Of a stretch of 64,000 nucleotides of DNA, positions 15,934 through 24,762 are shown piece after piece. The notes under the pieces were generated by a model. The model saw only the letters and a list, made by a program, of their open reading frames with translations, made no database searches and was not told the origin of the DNA. This DNA comes from JACMLD01 sp039916305 (GTDB lineage: Bacteria > Bacteroidota > Bacteroidia > Chitinophagales > Chitinophagaceae). A program made the position numbers and the translations under genes. The stretch spans positions 1 to 64,000 of the forward strand of contig JBDSLR010000017.1 of assembly GCA_039916305.1 (NCBI GenBank), given 5' to 3'. Within the stretch, counting starts at the first letter, position 1; the number at the start of each line of letters is the position of its first letter.

Positions 15934-17490
15934 CTATTTCTTGCGGCTGTTCTGCCTGCGTTGTTTGTAGTTGATACCAGTACCATGGCCATTACCTTCA
16001 GGACTTCCTACACGGTCCATCGCGCAACGGAAACCTAATGTGCTGGATGATTGCTCCTGCTCTAAGAAACGGCGGGTGCCGGGGCTTAACCAGTATGCAC
16101 GGTCATTCCAGCTACCACCTTTAATTACTCTTGACTTATCGCCAATCAGTGTAGTGATGCCATATCCGTAAGCAACACCTGCAACCAGTGAGTCACCATC
16201 CAGGTAATTAATTACATCACCTTTCTGGTAGTTACGGCGGTTCTTGCTTTCTTCGTCTGTTATATAACGGCTTTTGATTTTACCAAGGCTGTCTCTTTCT
16301 GCTTTACCGGTAGATAAATCTGTTGTTTCATATTTATTACCACGGTAAGAAGCCACATCATCATTGTCTACACCAGATAAAGGACGGTAAACATCGGCTG
16401 TCCACTCATTCACATTACCACTCATGTTGTACAATCCAAAACCATTGGGGTAGAAAGAAGTTACAGGCGCGGTGTACACGGCACGGTCATTCAAACCACC
16501 GGCCACACCCATATTATCACCAGCACCTCTTTTAAAGTTGGCGAGGAAAGTACCCTGCCAGCTTCCGCGGCGTGTATCACGGAGACCATTAACATTCTGG
16601 CTCCACGAGTATACCTGTTTGTTGGTTAGCAACTCTTCTCCTCTTTTACCTTCTTTTTTAGAAGGCATAGGGTTTTGATTTACTAAACCGAGTGCAGCAT
16701 ATTCCCACTCAGCTTCCGTTGGTAAACGGTAGCCGGGTAACAAAATACCATCTTCAAAAGTTACATTGGTACGTGGTGTACCGTTAGGATTTTTTAAAGG
16801 GTTCTTTTTAGACTTTGCAGCCTGTCCGGGAGTGGGTTGATACTCGCCCAGTAAATAAGCTTTTGTATCAAAATTTTCCTGGCCAAGGCCGGTTAAATTC
16901 TTTAATGAGTTTTTATTGATATACCCTCTTTTTACAAGTTCACCTTCGTTTACGCGGTCTGTTCTCCAGGCGCAAAAATCGTTGGCTTGTTTCCAGGTCA
17001 CACCTACTACGGGGTAATAGTTGTATGATGGGTGGCGGAGATAGTATTCAACAAGCGGCTCGTTGTAAGCCAGCTCGCTTCTCCATACCAGGGTATCTGG
17101 CAACACAGCGTTGCGCACAGCCTGGAACTCATCTCCATCAAATACTGTATTTACCCAATACATATATTCACGGTAGTGTACGTTGGCCACTTCGGTTTTG
17201 TCCATGTAGAAGGAGTTTACCGTGATACGGCGGGGAATATTATTCCAGTCGGCCATTACATCTTCCTGGGTTGCACCCTGGGTAAATGTACCGCCCTGGA
17301 CAAATACGAGGCCGGGTCCGGTTTTTTCTTCCTTCTCCTTAGACACCTGGTAACCACCCATGTTTTTATCATTGTAGTTCCACCCAGTTACGTCAGATTT
17401 ACCACTTTTGTTTTTGCTTTTGCAGGAAGCCACGCTCGCCGCGCAGGCCAGGATAATCATTACTGTCTTCCAGTTCATTTTAATAGCCAT
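15934..17490 (-). CDS. gldJ: Gliding motility / type IX secretion lipoprotein GldJ
   Basis: A 518-residue lipoprotein: basic N terminus, hydrophobic stretch and lipobox ASVASC with the lipidated Cys at residue 23, then a formylglycine-generating-enzyme-like (FGE-sulfatase) fold from about 60 to 495. Blocks typical of that fold are GLVFVQGGTFTQGA, YRLPTEAEWEYAALG, MSGNVNEWTADVY and GGSWNDRAYW. In Flavobacterium johnsoniae GldJ is needed for gliding and type IX secretion and stabilises GldK. The identity as GldJ rather than GldK rests on context: murF is downstream, and porU and porV diverge upstream. A second Met at residue 5 (17478) is an equally good start. FGE-type catalysis is not expected. 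Confidence 0.9.
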   Translation of the reverse strand: MAIKMNWKTVMIILACAASVASCKSKNKSGKSDVTGWNYNDKNMGGYQVSKEKEEKTGPGLVFVQGGTFTQGATQEDVMADWNNIPRRITVNSFYMDKTEVANVHYREYMYWVNTVFDGDEFQAVRNAVLPDTLVWRSELAYNEPLVEYYLRHPSYNYYPVVGVTWKQANDFCAWRTDRVNEGELVKRGYINKNSLKNLTGLGQENFDTKAYLLGEYQPTPGQAAKSKKNPLKNPNGTPRTNVTFEDGILLPGYRLPTEAEWEYAALGLVNQNPMPSKKEGKRGEELLTNKQVYSWSQNVNGLRDTRRGSWQGTFLANFKRGAGDNMGVAGGLNDRAVYTAPVTSFYPNGFGLYNMSGNVNEWTADVYRPLSGVDNDDVASYRGNKYETTDLSTGKAERDSLGKIKSRYITDEESKNRRNYQKGDVINYLDGDSLVAGVAYGYGITTLIGDKSRVIKGGSWNDRAYWLSPGTRRFLEQEQSSSTLGFRCAMDRVGSPEGNGHGTGINYKQRRQNSRKK

Positions 17491-17853
17491 TGTGAAGCCG
17501 GTTTTAGAATAAAATAACGGGATGTTGAAACTTATATTGTATTTGAGGACAAAGCTTTTCCATCAGTCGTGCGAATATAGGTAGCTTTCTGCTATCAGGT
17601 TCGTATAAATACGTTAAAAACTATGCCAGAATGCTGGCTTACCATATGTTCAGGGCAAACAGGCTACTGCACCCGCGCAAGCTTATACGGGATGCAATTT
17701 TGCTGCTTTGGCTTAGGTATCCCAGAAACGCATGCACAGCGGGGAAGCGGCGCCCGGTTGCGGGATTTGGCTGATGACCACACAATTATTAATAACCAGC
17801 ATACTACCTGCGCGCTAAACCACGTTCATCCATGGCTGCAAAGCGAACTACCT
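17491..17853. other. Divergent regulatory region between gldJ and porU
   Basis: About 363 bases separating two oppositely oriented type IX secretion genes. It must hold both promoters. I see no exact TTTG-N20-TAnnTTTG pair in either direction. For gldJ the closest is TTTG with TAAGTTTC spaced 15 bases, which is too short. Confidence 0.45.
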
Positions 17854-20800
17854 ATGCGTAACGTGTGTTTTTTAATAGTATCCTTATTGCTGATTACATG
17901 TACCAGCCGGGCCCAGCGCAGCTATGCCAATAGTTCTGTGCTGGCCTCCGGCAACTGGTACAAACTGGGCGTTAAAGACGCAGGCGTGTACAAAATAGAT
18001 ATTCCCTTATTAAATAAACTGGGCATTAATACCAGCAGTGTTCCTTCTGCCGCCATCCGGGTGTTTGGAAACGGTGGCGCCATGCTGCCTGAAGCGGGTA
18101 ACGGCTTTAAATATGATGATCTGGCAGAGAATGCCATCGAGGTGGTGGATGGAGGAGATGGATTACTGAATGGCAATGATTACATATTATTCTACGCTAC
18201 TGGCACATCAATATGGATGAAAGACTCTGCTAACCAAAGCTTTAGGCACCAGCAGTCCTTGTACGGCAAAACGGCTTACTATTTCGTAAGTATCGGGGGC
18301 GCCGGCAAACGCATCCAAACCCAAAATACCAACCTGGTGCCCAACACGGTGGTAAATTCTTTTTCTGAGCGCTGGTTCCATGAGCTGGACGCCGTTAATT
18401 TATTAAACAGCGGTAAAGACTGGTATGGAGAAGAACTTTCTGCACTCCCGGGCAAAAGCCATTCGTTCACACTGCCGCTTTCAAATATTGTTACCACGCA
18501 ACCGGCCAACCTGGTAGCTGTTTGCGCCGCCCGATCTGTAACTGGCAGCAGCCGTTTCTCATTTTCTGCAAATGGCCAGGCTGTTTTACAGCAGGATATT
18601 GCGGCTGTTGGCAATACCAACCTCGATCTTTTTGCAAAAAGCACTCAGTCAACGGCTTCTTTTACTCCCGGTAGTACGATAGCCCTTAGCTGTGGTTTTA
18701 CGCCCGGTGGCGCCAGCGCCCAGGGCTGGATAGACTGGCTGGAAGTTTTTTGCAGGCGTAGCCTTGTACTTACCGGCAGTGAACAGCTGCTTTTCCGCGA
18801 TTGGAACAGTGTGGCACCTAACGCCATCGCTGCCTTTAATATTAAAAATGCCGCTTCTTCCTGGGTATGGGATATAACAAACAGCATCAGCCCGGTTATC
18901 ATGAAGAGTGCCGTTAACGGCAATGAACTGAGTTTTATAAACAATGCCGCCAGCCTGCATGAATACATTGCCTTTTCATCCAGCTTTCTTTTGCCGGAGG
19001 CCCTGGGCAAAATTGCCAACCAGGATCTGCACAATGTTCAGCTGGCGGATCTTATAATAGTCACCTATCCTTCATTTTTACCTGCAGCACAGCAGATAGC
19101 CCTGCTGCATCAGCAAAAGGACAATTTGAAAACAGTGCTGGTTACAACAGAGCAGGTGTTCAATGAATTTTCATCGGGCCAGGCCGACCCCACCGCCATC
19201 CGCGATTTTGTGAAAATGTATTACGACAGGGCCGCCGGAGATGCTGCTAAGCGCCCCAAATATTTACTGTTGCTGGGCGATGCTTCTTTTGATTATAAGG
19301 ATCGGGTAAAAAACAATACCAATTATGTTCCGGCCTATGAAAGCAATGTTTCACTGGATCCGCTTGCTACTTATACTTCTGATGATTTTTTTGGATTCCT
19401 GGATGATAATGAAGACATCGGCGCTGGCCAGCTGACCAACCTGCTGGATATTGGTATTGGCCGGATTCCCGCGCAAACCCCGGCCCAGGCAAAAGCATAT
19501 GCAGATAAACTGGTTGATTATACCGACCCAAAAAGTTTAGGCCCCTGGCGCAATGAACAAACATTTGTTGCAGATGACCAGGATCAGAACCTGCATTTGA
19601 ATGATGCAGAAATTATTACCGCAGCAGCAGCTAGCATCAATCCATTATTTATACAGCATAAAATTTACCTGGATGCTTATGTGCAGGACAGAACGCCATT
19701 CGGCAGCCGTTACCCGGAAGTGAATGCGGCCATCAATAACCAGGTGCAGCAGGGCACACTTATCTGGAACTATAACGGGCATGGCAGTTATGACCGGCTG
19801 GCAGAAGAAACAGTGCTGGAAAAGCCCATGGCAGATGCTTGGAATAATGCCTACAGGCTACCTTTGTTTATTACCGCCACCTGCGACTTTGCGCCTTACG
19901 ATAATCCCGCGATCCCATCACTCGGTGAAAACATTTTGCTGCGCGGAAAAACCGGGGCCATTGCGCTCATGACCACCACCCGGCTGGTATTTGCTTTCAG
20001 CAACCGCATAATGAACCGCAACTACCTGCAGGCAGCGCTGCAAGCAAGGCCAGACGGCAGTTACGCCAGCCTGGGTGAGGCTGTAAAACAGGCAAAAAAT
20101 AATACCTACCAGACCCAGTTTGACCATGCCAATAATCGAAAATTCACCTTGCTGGGAGATCCTGCCCTGACCCTGGCCTATCCCATGCACCGGGTGCAAA
20201 CGACTACGGTCAATGGCCGGGCAATTACGGTTCTGCCAGACACGCTGAAAGCATTGCAGCAATATAATATAGGTGGTAATATTACTGACGCGAAGGGCAG
20301 TGCCATTACTGATTTTAACGGCACGCTCTACGCCACGGTATTTGATAAAACGCAAACCCTTTCTACCAGGGTTAACGATGCCGACAGCTATCAGCAAAAC
20401 TTCCGGGTGCTGCGCGCACAGCTTTTTAAAGGCCGGGTTAAAGTGGTCAATGGTAAGTTCAATTTCAGCTTTATTGTTCCCAAAGACATCAACCTGCAAC
20501 CCGGCAATGCCACCATCAGTTATTATGCAGACAATGGACAGCTGGATGCCAACGGAAGCTTTAGCGGTCTCCTGACAGGTGGTCCGCAAGGGGCAAGCAG
20601 CGATAATACTGGCCCGGCGGTCAATGCATATCTGAACGATACAGCGTTTGTAAACGGTGGCGCAGTGCCTGCAACACCCCTTTTATTGCTGAAGCTGGCA
20701 GATTCTTCCGGTATAAACATCGTTGGCACTGGTCATGATATAACGGTTATAATAGACGGAGATGCCACACAGATTTTTGTACTCAATGAATTCTTTGAAA

Positions 20801-21258
20801 GTGAACTGGACAGCTATCAGAAAGGTACGGTGCAGTATCAGTTGCCGGCGCTCGCCGAAGGCGCCCATACCATGGTTATTAAAGCCTGGGATGTAGCCAA
20901 TAACAGTACGGAAGTCAGCATCCCGTTCAGGGTATTAAAAAGCGATGGGCTAAGCATATACAGTATAATCAATTACCCCAATCCATTTACCGCAGCTACC
21001 AGTTTCAGGTTTGAGCACAACCGGCCCAACCAGGACTTACGGGTACGGGTAAGAATATTTACTGTTTTGGGTAAATTGGTGAAAACGGTTGAAACAACAA
21101 TAAATACACCCGGAAGCCGTTCAAGTGATATCGGCTGGAACGGGTTAGACGATCATGGGGGAAAGCAGGTGCCTGGCATATACATTTACCAGTTGCAGCT
21201 TACCCTGGCAGCAGATGGCGAAACTGCTCTCAAATCGGGAAAACTTGTATTGTACTAA
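17854..21258 (+). CDS. porU: Type IX secretion system sortase PorU
   Basis: A 1134-residue exported protein and the largest gene here. It has a signal peptide (MRNVCFLIVSLLLITCTSRA), a long beta-rich N-terminal region, a C25 (gingipain-like) peptidase domain at about 395-760, and a C-terminal FlgD-like Ig domain (VRIFTVLGKLVKTVE, DIGWNGLDDHGGKQVPGIYIY). The catalytic pair is visible: H643 in NYNGHGSY and C677 in ITATCDF. PorU is the outer-membrane-associated sortase that removes the C-terminal signal of type IX cargo and attaches it to the surface. The frame stays open up to 17623, but only the ATG at 17854 gives a signal peptide. porV follows by 86 bases. Confidence 0.95.
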   Translation: MRNVCFLIVSLLLITCTSRAQRSYANSSVLASGNWYKLGVKDAGVYKIDIPLLNKLGINTSSVPSAAIRVFGNGGAMLPEAGNGFKYDDLAENAIEVVDGGDGLLNGNDYILFYATGTSIWMKDSANQSFRHQQSLYGKTAYYFVSIGGAGKRIQTQNTNLVPNTVVNSFSERWFHELDAVNLLNSGKDWYGEELSALPGKSHSFTLPLSNIVTTQPANLVAVCAARSVTGSSRFSFSANGQAVLQQDIAAVGNTNLDLFAKSTQSTASFTPGSTIALSCGFTPGGASAQGWIDWLEVFCRRSLVLTGSEQLLFRDWNSVAPNAIAAFNIKNAASSWVWDITNSISPVIMKSAVNGNELSFINNAASLHEYIAFSSSFLLPEALGKIANQDLHNVQLADLIIVTYPSFLPAAQQIALLHQQKDNLKTVLVTTEQVFNEFSSGQADPTAIRDFVKMYYDRAAGDAAKRPKYLLLLGDASFDYKDRVKNNTNYVPAYESNVSLDPLATYTSDDFFGFLDDNEDIGAGQLTNLLDIGIGRIPAQTPAQAKAYADKLVDYTDPKSLGPWRNEQTFVADDQDQNLHLNDAEIITAAAASINPLFIQHKIYLDAYVQDRTPFGSRYPEVNAAINNQVQQGTLIWNYNGHGSYDRLAEETVLEKPMADAWNNAYRLPLFITATCDFAPYDNPAIPSLGENILLRGKTGAIALMTTTRLVFAFSNRIMNRNYLQAALQARPDGSYASLGEAVKQAKNNTYQTQFDHANNRKFTLLGDPALTLAYPMHRVQTTTVNGRAITVLPDTLKALQQYNIGGNITDAKGSAITDFNGTLYATVFDKTQTLSTRVNDADSYQQNFRVLRAQLFKGRVKVVNGKFNFSFIVPKDINLQPGNATISYYADNGQLDANGSFSGLLTGGPQGASSDNTGPAVNAYLNDTAFVNGGAVPATPLLLLKLADSSGINIVGTGHDITVIIDGDATQIFVLNEFFESELDSYQKGTVQYQLPALAEGAHTMVIKAWDVANNSTEVSIPFRVLKSDGLSIYSIINYPNPFTAATSFRFEHNRPNQDLRVRVRIFTVLGKLVKTVETTINTPGSRSSDIGWNGLDDHGGKQVPGIYIYQLQLTLAADGETALKSGKLVLY

Positions 21259-21344
21259 CTCATATATAGTTAAAAACCTGTAATTTAGCCGCTTGAATTA
21301 AACCGCTCAGCTATAGAAAAAAACTATACGTAAAATTAATATTG

Positions 21345-22526
21345 ATGAAAAGCAAGAAGACCTTTAAACTAATTGCGACACTTTTACTTATTGCTGGTTC
21401 AACTGCATTAAAGGCGCAGACTGATGGTAAGATTAATGTTGTTACTACTGCCGTTCCTTTTTTACGCATTTCTCCGGACGCCCGTGCGGGTGGTATGGGC
21501 GAAACTGGTATAGCAACTGCGCCGGACGTAAACGCTGCTTTCTGGAACCTTGCCAAAACACCCTTCAATGAAAGCAAAGGCGGAATAGGCCTTACTTATA
21601 CTCCGTGGTTAAGAAGATTACAATTAAATGATGTATACCTGGCCACACTGGCTGGTTACTATAAATTAGACGATAACCAGGCCATTTCTGCTTCTATGCG
21701 CTATTTCAGCCTCGGTAATATTCAATTCACAGATAATTCCGGCCAGGATCTGGGTCAGTTCAGACCAAGGGAATTTAGTTTTGACGCTGGTTACAGCCGT
21801 AAATTATCTGATAAACTGGGATTGGGTATTGCGTTGCGTTATATTCACTCAAACCTGGCATCTGGTGCAGCAAGCAGTACCGGTACCACATATAAAGCTG
21901 GTAACGCAATTGCTGGTGATATCTCTTTATATTACCAGGGTCTGAATACAGCCGGAGAAGGTTTTAACCTGGGTCTTACTTTAAGCAATCTCGGTTCTAA
22001 AATTGGCTATACCAATGATGCCAATCAAAAAGATTTTATACCTGCCAACTTAGGCCTGGGCGTTGCTCATACCTGGGTATTTGATGAAACCAGTAAGTTT
22101 ACACTTGCTGTAGATATCAATAAACTACTGGTACCAACGCCACCCGTATATACCGGTAATTTTTCAACTGACTCTGCTTCACAGGCAGCTTACAGAAGCA
22201 AAAGTTCTATCAATGGCTGGTTCAATTCATTCAGTGCACCGGGTGGTTTCTCAGAAACTTTGAAAGAATTTCAGTTATCCGGTGGTATGGAGTACACTTA
22301 CCAGGATCAGTTCTCTTTACGCGGTGGTTATTTTTATGAAGACAAATTAAAAGGCAACCGTAAATATTTTACCCTGGGTGCCGGTCTTAAATACAATGTA
22401 TTTGGATTGAATGTTTCTTACATTATTCCTTCCGGCAGCGGCATCAACCAAAACCCATTGTCAAGCACCCTGCGTTTCAGTCTTGTGTTTGATCTTGACA
22501 GCGATACAAACGGCAGCGATAAATAA
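21345..22526 (+). CDS. porV: Type IX secretion outer membrane protein PorV (LptO)
   Basis: A 393-residue outer-membrane barrel with a signal peptide (MKSKKTFKLIATLLLIAGST, cleavage near KAQ). The mature start, VVTTAVPFLRISPDARAGGM, is the signature of the PorV family. PorV is the shuttle that takes type IX cargo from the translocon to the attachment complex containing PorU. It is related to the FadL fold. The start at 21345 is an ATG; the TTG one codon earlier is less likely. It follows porU by 86 bases on the same strand, and a strong terminator closes the unit at 22555-22587. The family call is very secure. Confidence 0.96.
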   Translation: MKSKKTFKLIATLLLIAGSTALKAQTDGKINVVTTAVPFLRISPDARAGGMGETGIATAPDVNAAFWNLAKTPFNESKGGIGLTYTPWLRRLQLNDVYLATLAGYYKLDDNQAISASMRYFSLGNIQFTDNSGQDLGQFRPREFSFDAGYSRKLSDKLGLGIALRYIHSNLASGAASSTGTTYKAGNAIAGDISLYYQGLNTAGEGFNLGLTLSNLGSKIGYTNDANQKDFIPANLGLGVAHTWVFDETSKFTLAVDINKLLVPTPPVYTGNFSTDSASQAAYRSKSSINGWFNSFSAPGGFSETLKEFQLSGGMEYTYQDQFSLRGGYFYEDKLKGNRKYFTLGAGLKYNVFGLNVSYIIPSGSGINQNPLSSTLRFSLVFDLDSDTNGSDK

Positions 22527-22554
22527 GCTATCTTTTCATAAGTATATATTCTTG

Positions 22555-22587
22555 AAAGCGTTCCTCAAAAAGGAGCGCTTTTTTTTT
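22555..22587 (+). terminator. Terminator of the porU-porV unit
   Basis: An 11-bp stem, AAAGCGTTCCT with AGGAGCGCTTT (one wobble), loop CAAAA, then a run of nine Ts in 22579-22587. It lies 29 bases after the porV stop. Confidence 0.92.
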
Positions 22588-22735
22588 ACCGGTGTGGGGT
22601 TGGAATATTTTGAGGTGCCGGGGTCGGTCTACCAGCGGCTAATTGATTACATTTACAGTTGTGGAAGCGTGGCTGCCACGCAACGTTAAAATCATAAAAT
22701 CACAAAGTACCGCAATCACAAAATTTATTCATTTT

Positions 22736-23215
22736 ATGTCGTACAGAATTGGTTTCGGGATTGATTTTCATCAGCTGGTACCAGGCCGTGATTTATGTAT
22801 AGGCGGGGTACAGATTCCGCACCACAAAGGCGCATTGGGCCATAGTGATGCAGATGTATTGCTGCATGCCATTTGTGATGCCCTGCTGGGCGCACTGGCA
22901 TTGGGCGATATTGGTATACATTTCCCCAATACTGATGAGCGCTTTAAAAACATCGACAGTAAAATTCTTTTGCAGGAATGTTTTGCACTTATCCGTCAGA
23001 AGGGATACAAAGTAGTAAACGTAGACAGTAGCATATGTTTGGAAGAGCCCAAGATAAAAAAATACTCCACTGACATGAGAAGTGCTATTGCCGCCATACT
23101 TGAACTTACCATAGACGATGTTTCGGTTAAGGCTACTACCACCGAAAGAATGGGTTTCGCCGGAAGAGAAGAAGGGTTGGTGGCTTATGCCAATGTTTTA
23201 CTGACGAAGATATAG
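22736..23215 (+). CDS. ispF: 2-C-methyl-D-erythritol 2,4-cyclodiphosphate synthase
   Basis: A 159-residue cytoplasmic enzyme of the non-mevalonate isoprenoid pathway that cyclises CDP-methylerythritol phosphate with loss of CMP. The zinc ligands D10 and H12 (GIDFHQL) and H44 (DVLLHAICDALLGALALGDIG) are present, as is the ATTTERMGFAGREEG block near the C terminus that binds the cytidine. The length matches the trimeric bacterial enzyme (about 157-160). The ATG at 22736 gives the normal N terminus MSYRIGFGID; the earlier in-frame start at 22643 would add 31 unconserved residues. The upstream bases (22685-22735) carry repeated AATCACAAAAT-like words. Confidence 0.96.
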   Translation: MSYRIGFGIDFHQLVPGRDLCIGGVQIPHHKGALGHSDADVLLHAICDALLGALALGDIGIHFPNTDERFKNIDSKILLQECFALIRQKGYKVVNVDSSICLEEPKIKKYSTDMRSAIAAILELTIDDVSVKATTTERMGFAGREEGLVAYANVLLTKI

Positions 23216-23229
23216 ACCTGGAGATTGCT

Positions 23230-23299
23230 GATTTTGGGATGGAGGGATTTTGAGATTTTTTCGCTGTTACAATCTATGTAATCTCAAGATCCCAAAATC
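23230..23299. repeat. Inverted intergenic repeat between ispF and dut
   Basis: GATTTTGGGAT at 23230-23240 pairs with ATCCCAAAATC at 23289-23299 (11 bp). Inside this TGAGATT (23251-23257) pairs with AATCTCA (23280-23286). It uses the same word, GATTTTGnGATT, as the element near 29.35-29.41 kb. Confidence 0.65.
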
Positions 23300-23322
23300 A
23301 CTGAATCAGAAATTTGTTTCCC

Positions 23323-23330
23323 TATTTTTG
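23323..23330 (+). promoter_or_regulatory. -7-like box directly before dut (leaderless layout)
   Basis: TATTTTTG, an exact TAnnTTTG match, ends five bases before the dut ATG at 23336. No -33 TTTG is visible at the usual distance, because that position falls in the inverted repeat. Confidence 0.4.
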
Positions 23331-23335
23331 CACCC

Positions 23336-23776
23336 ATGCCAGATATCAGCGTTAAGATAATTAACAAATCCGCCAATCCACTGCCCGCATATGCCACACC
23401 CGGTTCTGCAGGTATGGATCTGATGGCGCATATTACTGCACCAGTAACCCTAGAATCGCTGGAGCGGCAGCTGATACCTACGGGGTTGTTTATAGAATTG
23501 CCAAATGGATATGAGGCCCAGGTGCGGCCGCGGAGCGGACTGGCCGTTAAGCACGGTTTAACCTGCCTCAATTCACCCGGCACCATAGATGCAGATTACC
23601 GGGGCGAAATAAAAGTAATACTGGTAAATCTTTCCCAAGACGCGCATACCATACAGCCTGGCGACCGCATCGCCCAAATGATTATTGGCAAAGTGGAACA
23701 GGTTGGCTGGGAACTTGTAACGGTAATTGGAGAAACGGTAAGGAACGAAGGAGGATTTGGTCACACCGGTAAATAA
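23336..23776 (+). CDS. dut: dUTP diphosphatase
   Basis: A 146-residue trimeric-type dUTPase that hydrolyses dUTP to dUMP, keeping uracil out of DNA and feeding dTMP synthesis. The conserved motifs are visible in order: PGSAGMDL at 22-29 (motif 1), the RPRSGLAVKHGL block (motif 2), GTIDADYRGEIKVILVN (motif 3, with the catalytic Asp), a PGDRIAQMI block (motif 4), and RNEGGFGHTG at the C terminus (motif 5, usually RGxGGFGSTG). The length is normal. The DUF4292 lipoprotein gene starts 6 bases after the stop, so dut and that gene are probably co-transcribed. Confidence 0.96.
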   Translation: MPDISVKIINKSANPLPAYATPGSAGMDLMAHITAPVTLESLERQLIPTGLFIELPNGYEAQVRPRSGLAVKHGLTCLNSPGTIDADYRGEIKVILVNLSQDAHTIQPGDRIAQMIIGKVEQVGWELVTVIGETVRNEGGFGHTGK

Positions 23777-23782
23777 AAAAAA

Positions 23783-24610
23783 ATGAAAAATTATACCAGG
23801 ATAATATTAGTGCTGCTTGTTGTAGTGGCTGCCAGTTGTAAATCTGCCAAGAAAATACAAACAGCCATCACGAAAACAAAAACGGATACCACGCAGATGA
23901 TCATGGTTGATAACTCACATGCTGACTCCGTAGCAGTGATACATGATTTAATGAACAAGCTCAACAAAAACCGTATTTCAGGATTCAAAACCTTCTCAGC
24001 CAAATTAAAGGTAAACTTCCGGGATAAGCAGGGCGAACAGCCGGAGCTCACGGTGTTTGTGCGTATGCAGAAAGACAGCCTTATATGGGTGTCTGTAAAT
24101 GCCACCATCTTCAGTTATGAGGCGCTGCGGGTACTCATAACGCCAGATAGCGTAAAAGTGCTGAATAAAAAAGATAAAATAGTGCAGCTGCGGTCCGTTA
24201 GTTACCTTAAGGAACTGGTGGATCTTCCTTTTGATTTTTACACCCTGCAGGATTTTTTGCTGGGCAATCCTATTTATCTTGATAGCAATGTGGTTTCGTA
24301 TAAAAAAAATGAGCAGTCTATAACGCTGATGAATGTGGGTAGTTTGTTCAAGCACCTGCTGGCCATTACCAACGGTGATTACCTGTTGCAGCACAGCAAG
24401 CTGGATGATACCGACCCGTTGCGTAACCGTACCGCTGATTTAACTTATGCAGGGTATGAAAATACCAACGGGGTAAAATTTGCTACAGAACGCCGGATAT
24501 CTGTATCTGAAAAAGGTAAGCTGGATGTGGACATGAACTTTAAACAATATGGCTTTAACGAAACATTAAGCTATCCTTTCAGCATTCCCAAAAATTTTAA
24601 GCATAAGTAA
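23783..24610 (+). CDS. DUF4292 lipoprotein
   Basis: A 275-residue lipoprotein: MKNYTRIILVLLVVVAASCK with the lipobox VAASC, Cys at 19, then a beta-rich domain (about 55-270) resembling DUF4292. That family belongs to Bacteroidota and is distantly like the LolA/LolB fold, with FSAKLKVNFRDK and SLIWVSVNATIFSYEALRVLITPDSV as typical stretches. A role in carrying or inserting lipoproteins or lipids at the outer membrane has been suggested for such folds but is not proven here. It starts 6 bases after dut and is followed, 152 bases on, by an EnvC-like gene, a common neighbour. Confidence 0.82.
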   Translation: MKNYTRIILVLLVVVAASCKSAKKIQTAITKTKTDTTQMIMVDNSHADSVAVIHDLMNKLNKNRISGFKTFSAKLKVNFRDKQGEQPELTVFVRMQKDSLIWVSVNATIFSYEALRVLITPDSVKVLNKKDKIVQLRSVSYLKELVDLPFDFYTLQDFLLGNPIYLDSNVVSYKKNEQSITLMNVGSLFKHLLAITNGDYLLQHSKLDDTDPLRNRTADLTYAGYENTNGVKFATERRISVSEKGKLDVDMNFKQYGFNETLSYPFSIPKNFKHK

Positions 24611-24762
24611 GCGTTGTATACTTTATTTTTGAGCTGATCGTTCTTACTGTTTCCCCACCCATATTTTTTACCCGGGGTATTTCTAAAAAATTCTTGTTCC
24701 ACCTTGTGGAGAGGATATAGTTAGTAAACATTGCTTGGAAATATTACCCATTAAAACCGTGT

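Noticed and set aside
15934..17490. GldJ read as an active sulfatase-modifying enzyme
   Set aside because: The FGE-like fold is used structurally in GldJ/GldK proteins; the lipobox and the murF/porU/porV context fit GldJ.
17623..17853. Longer N terminus for PorU
   Set aside because: It would place about 77 Cys- and His-rich residues before the signal peptide, which then could not direct export.
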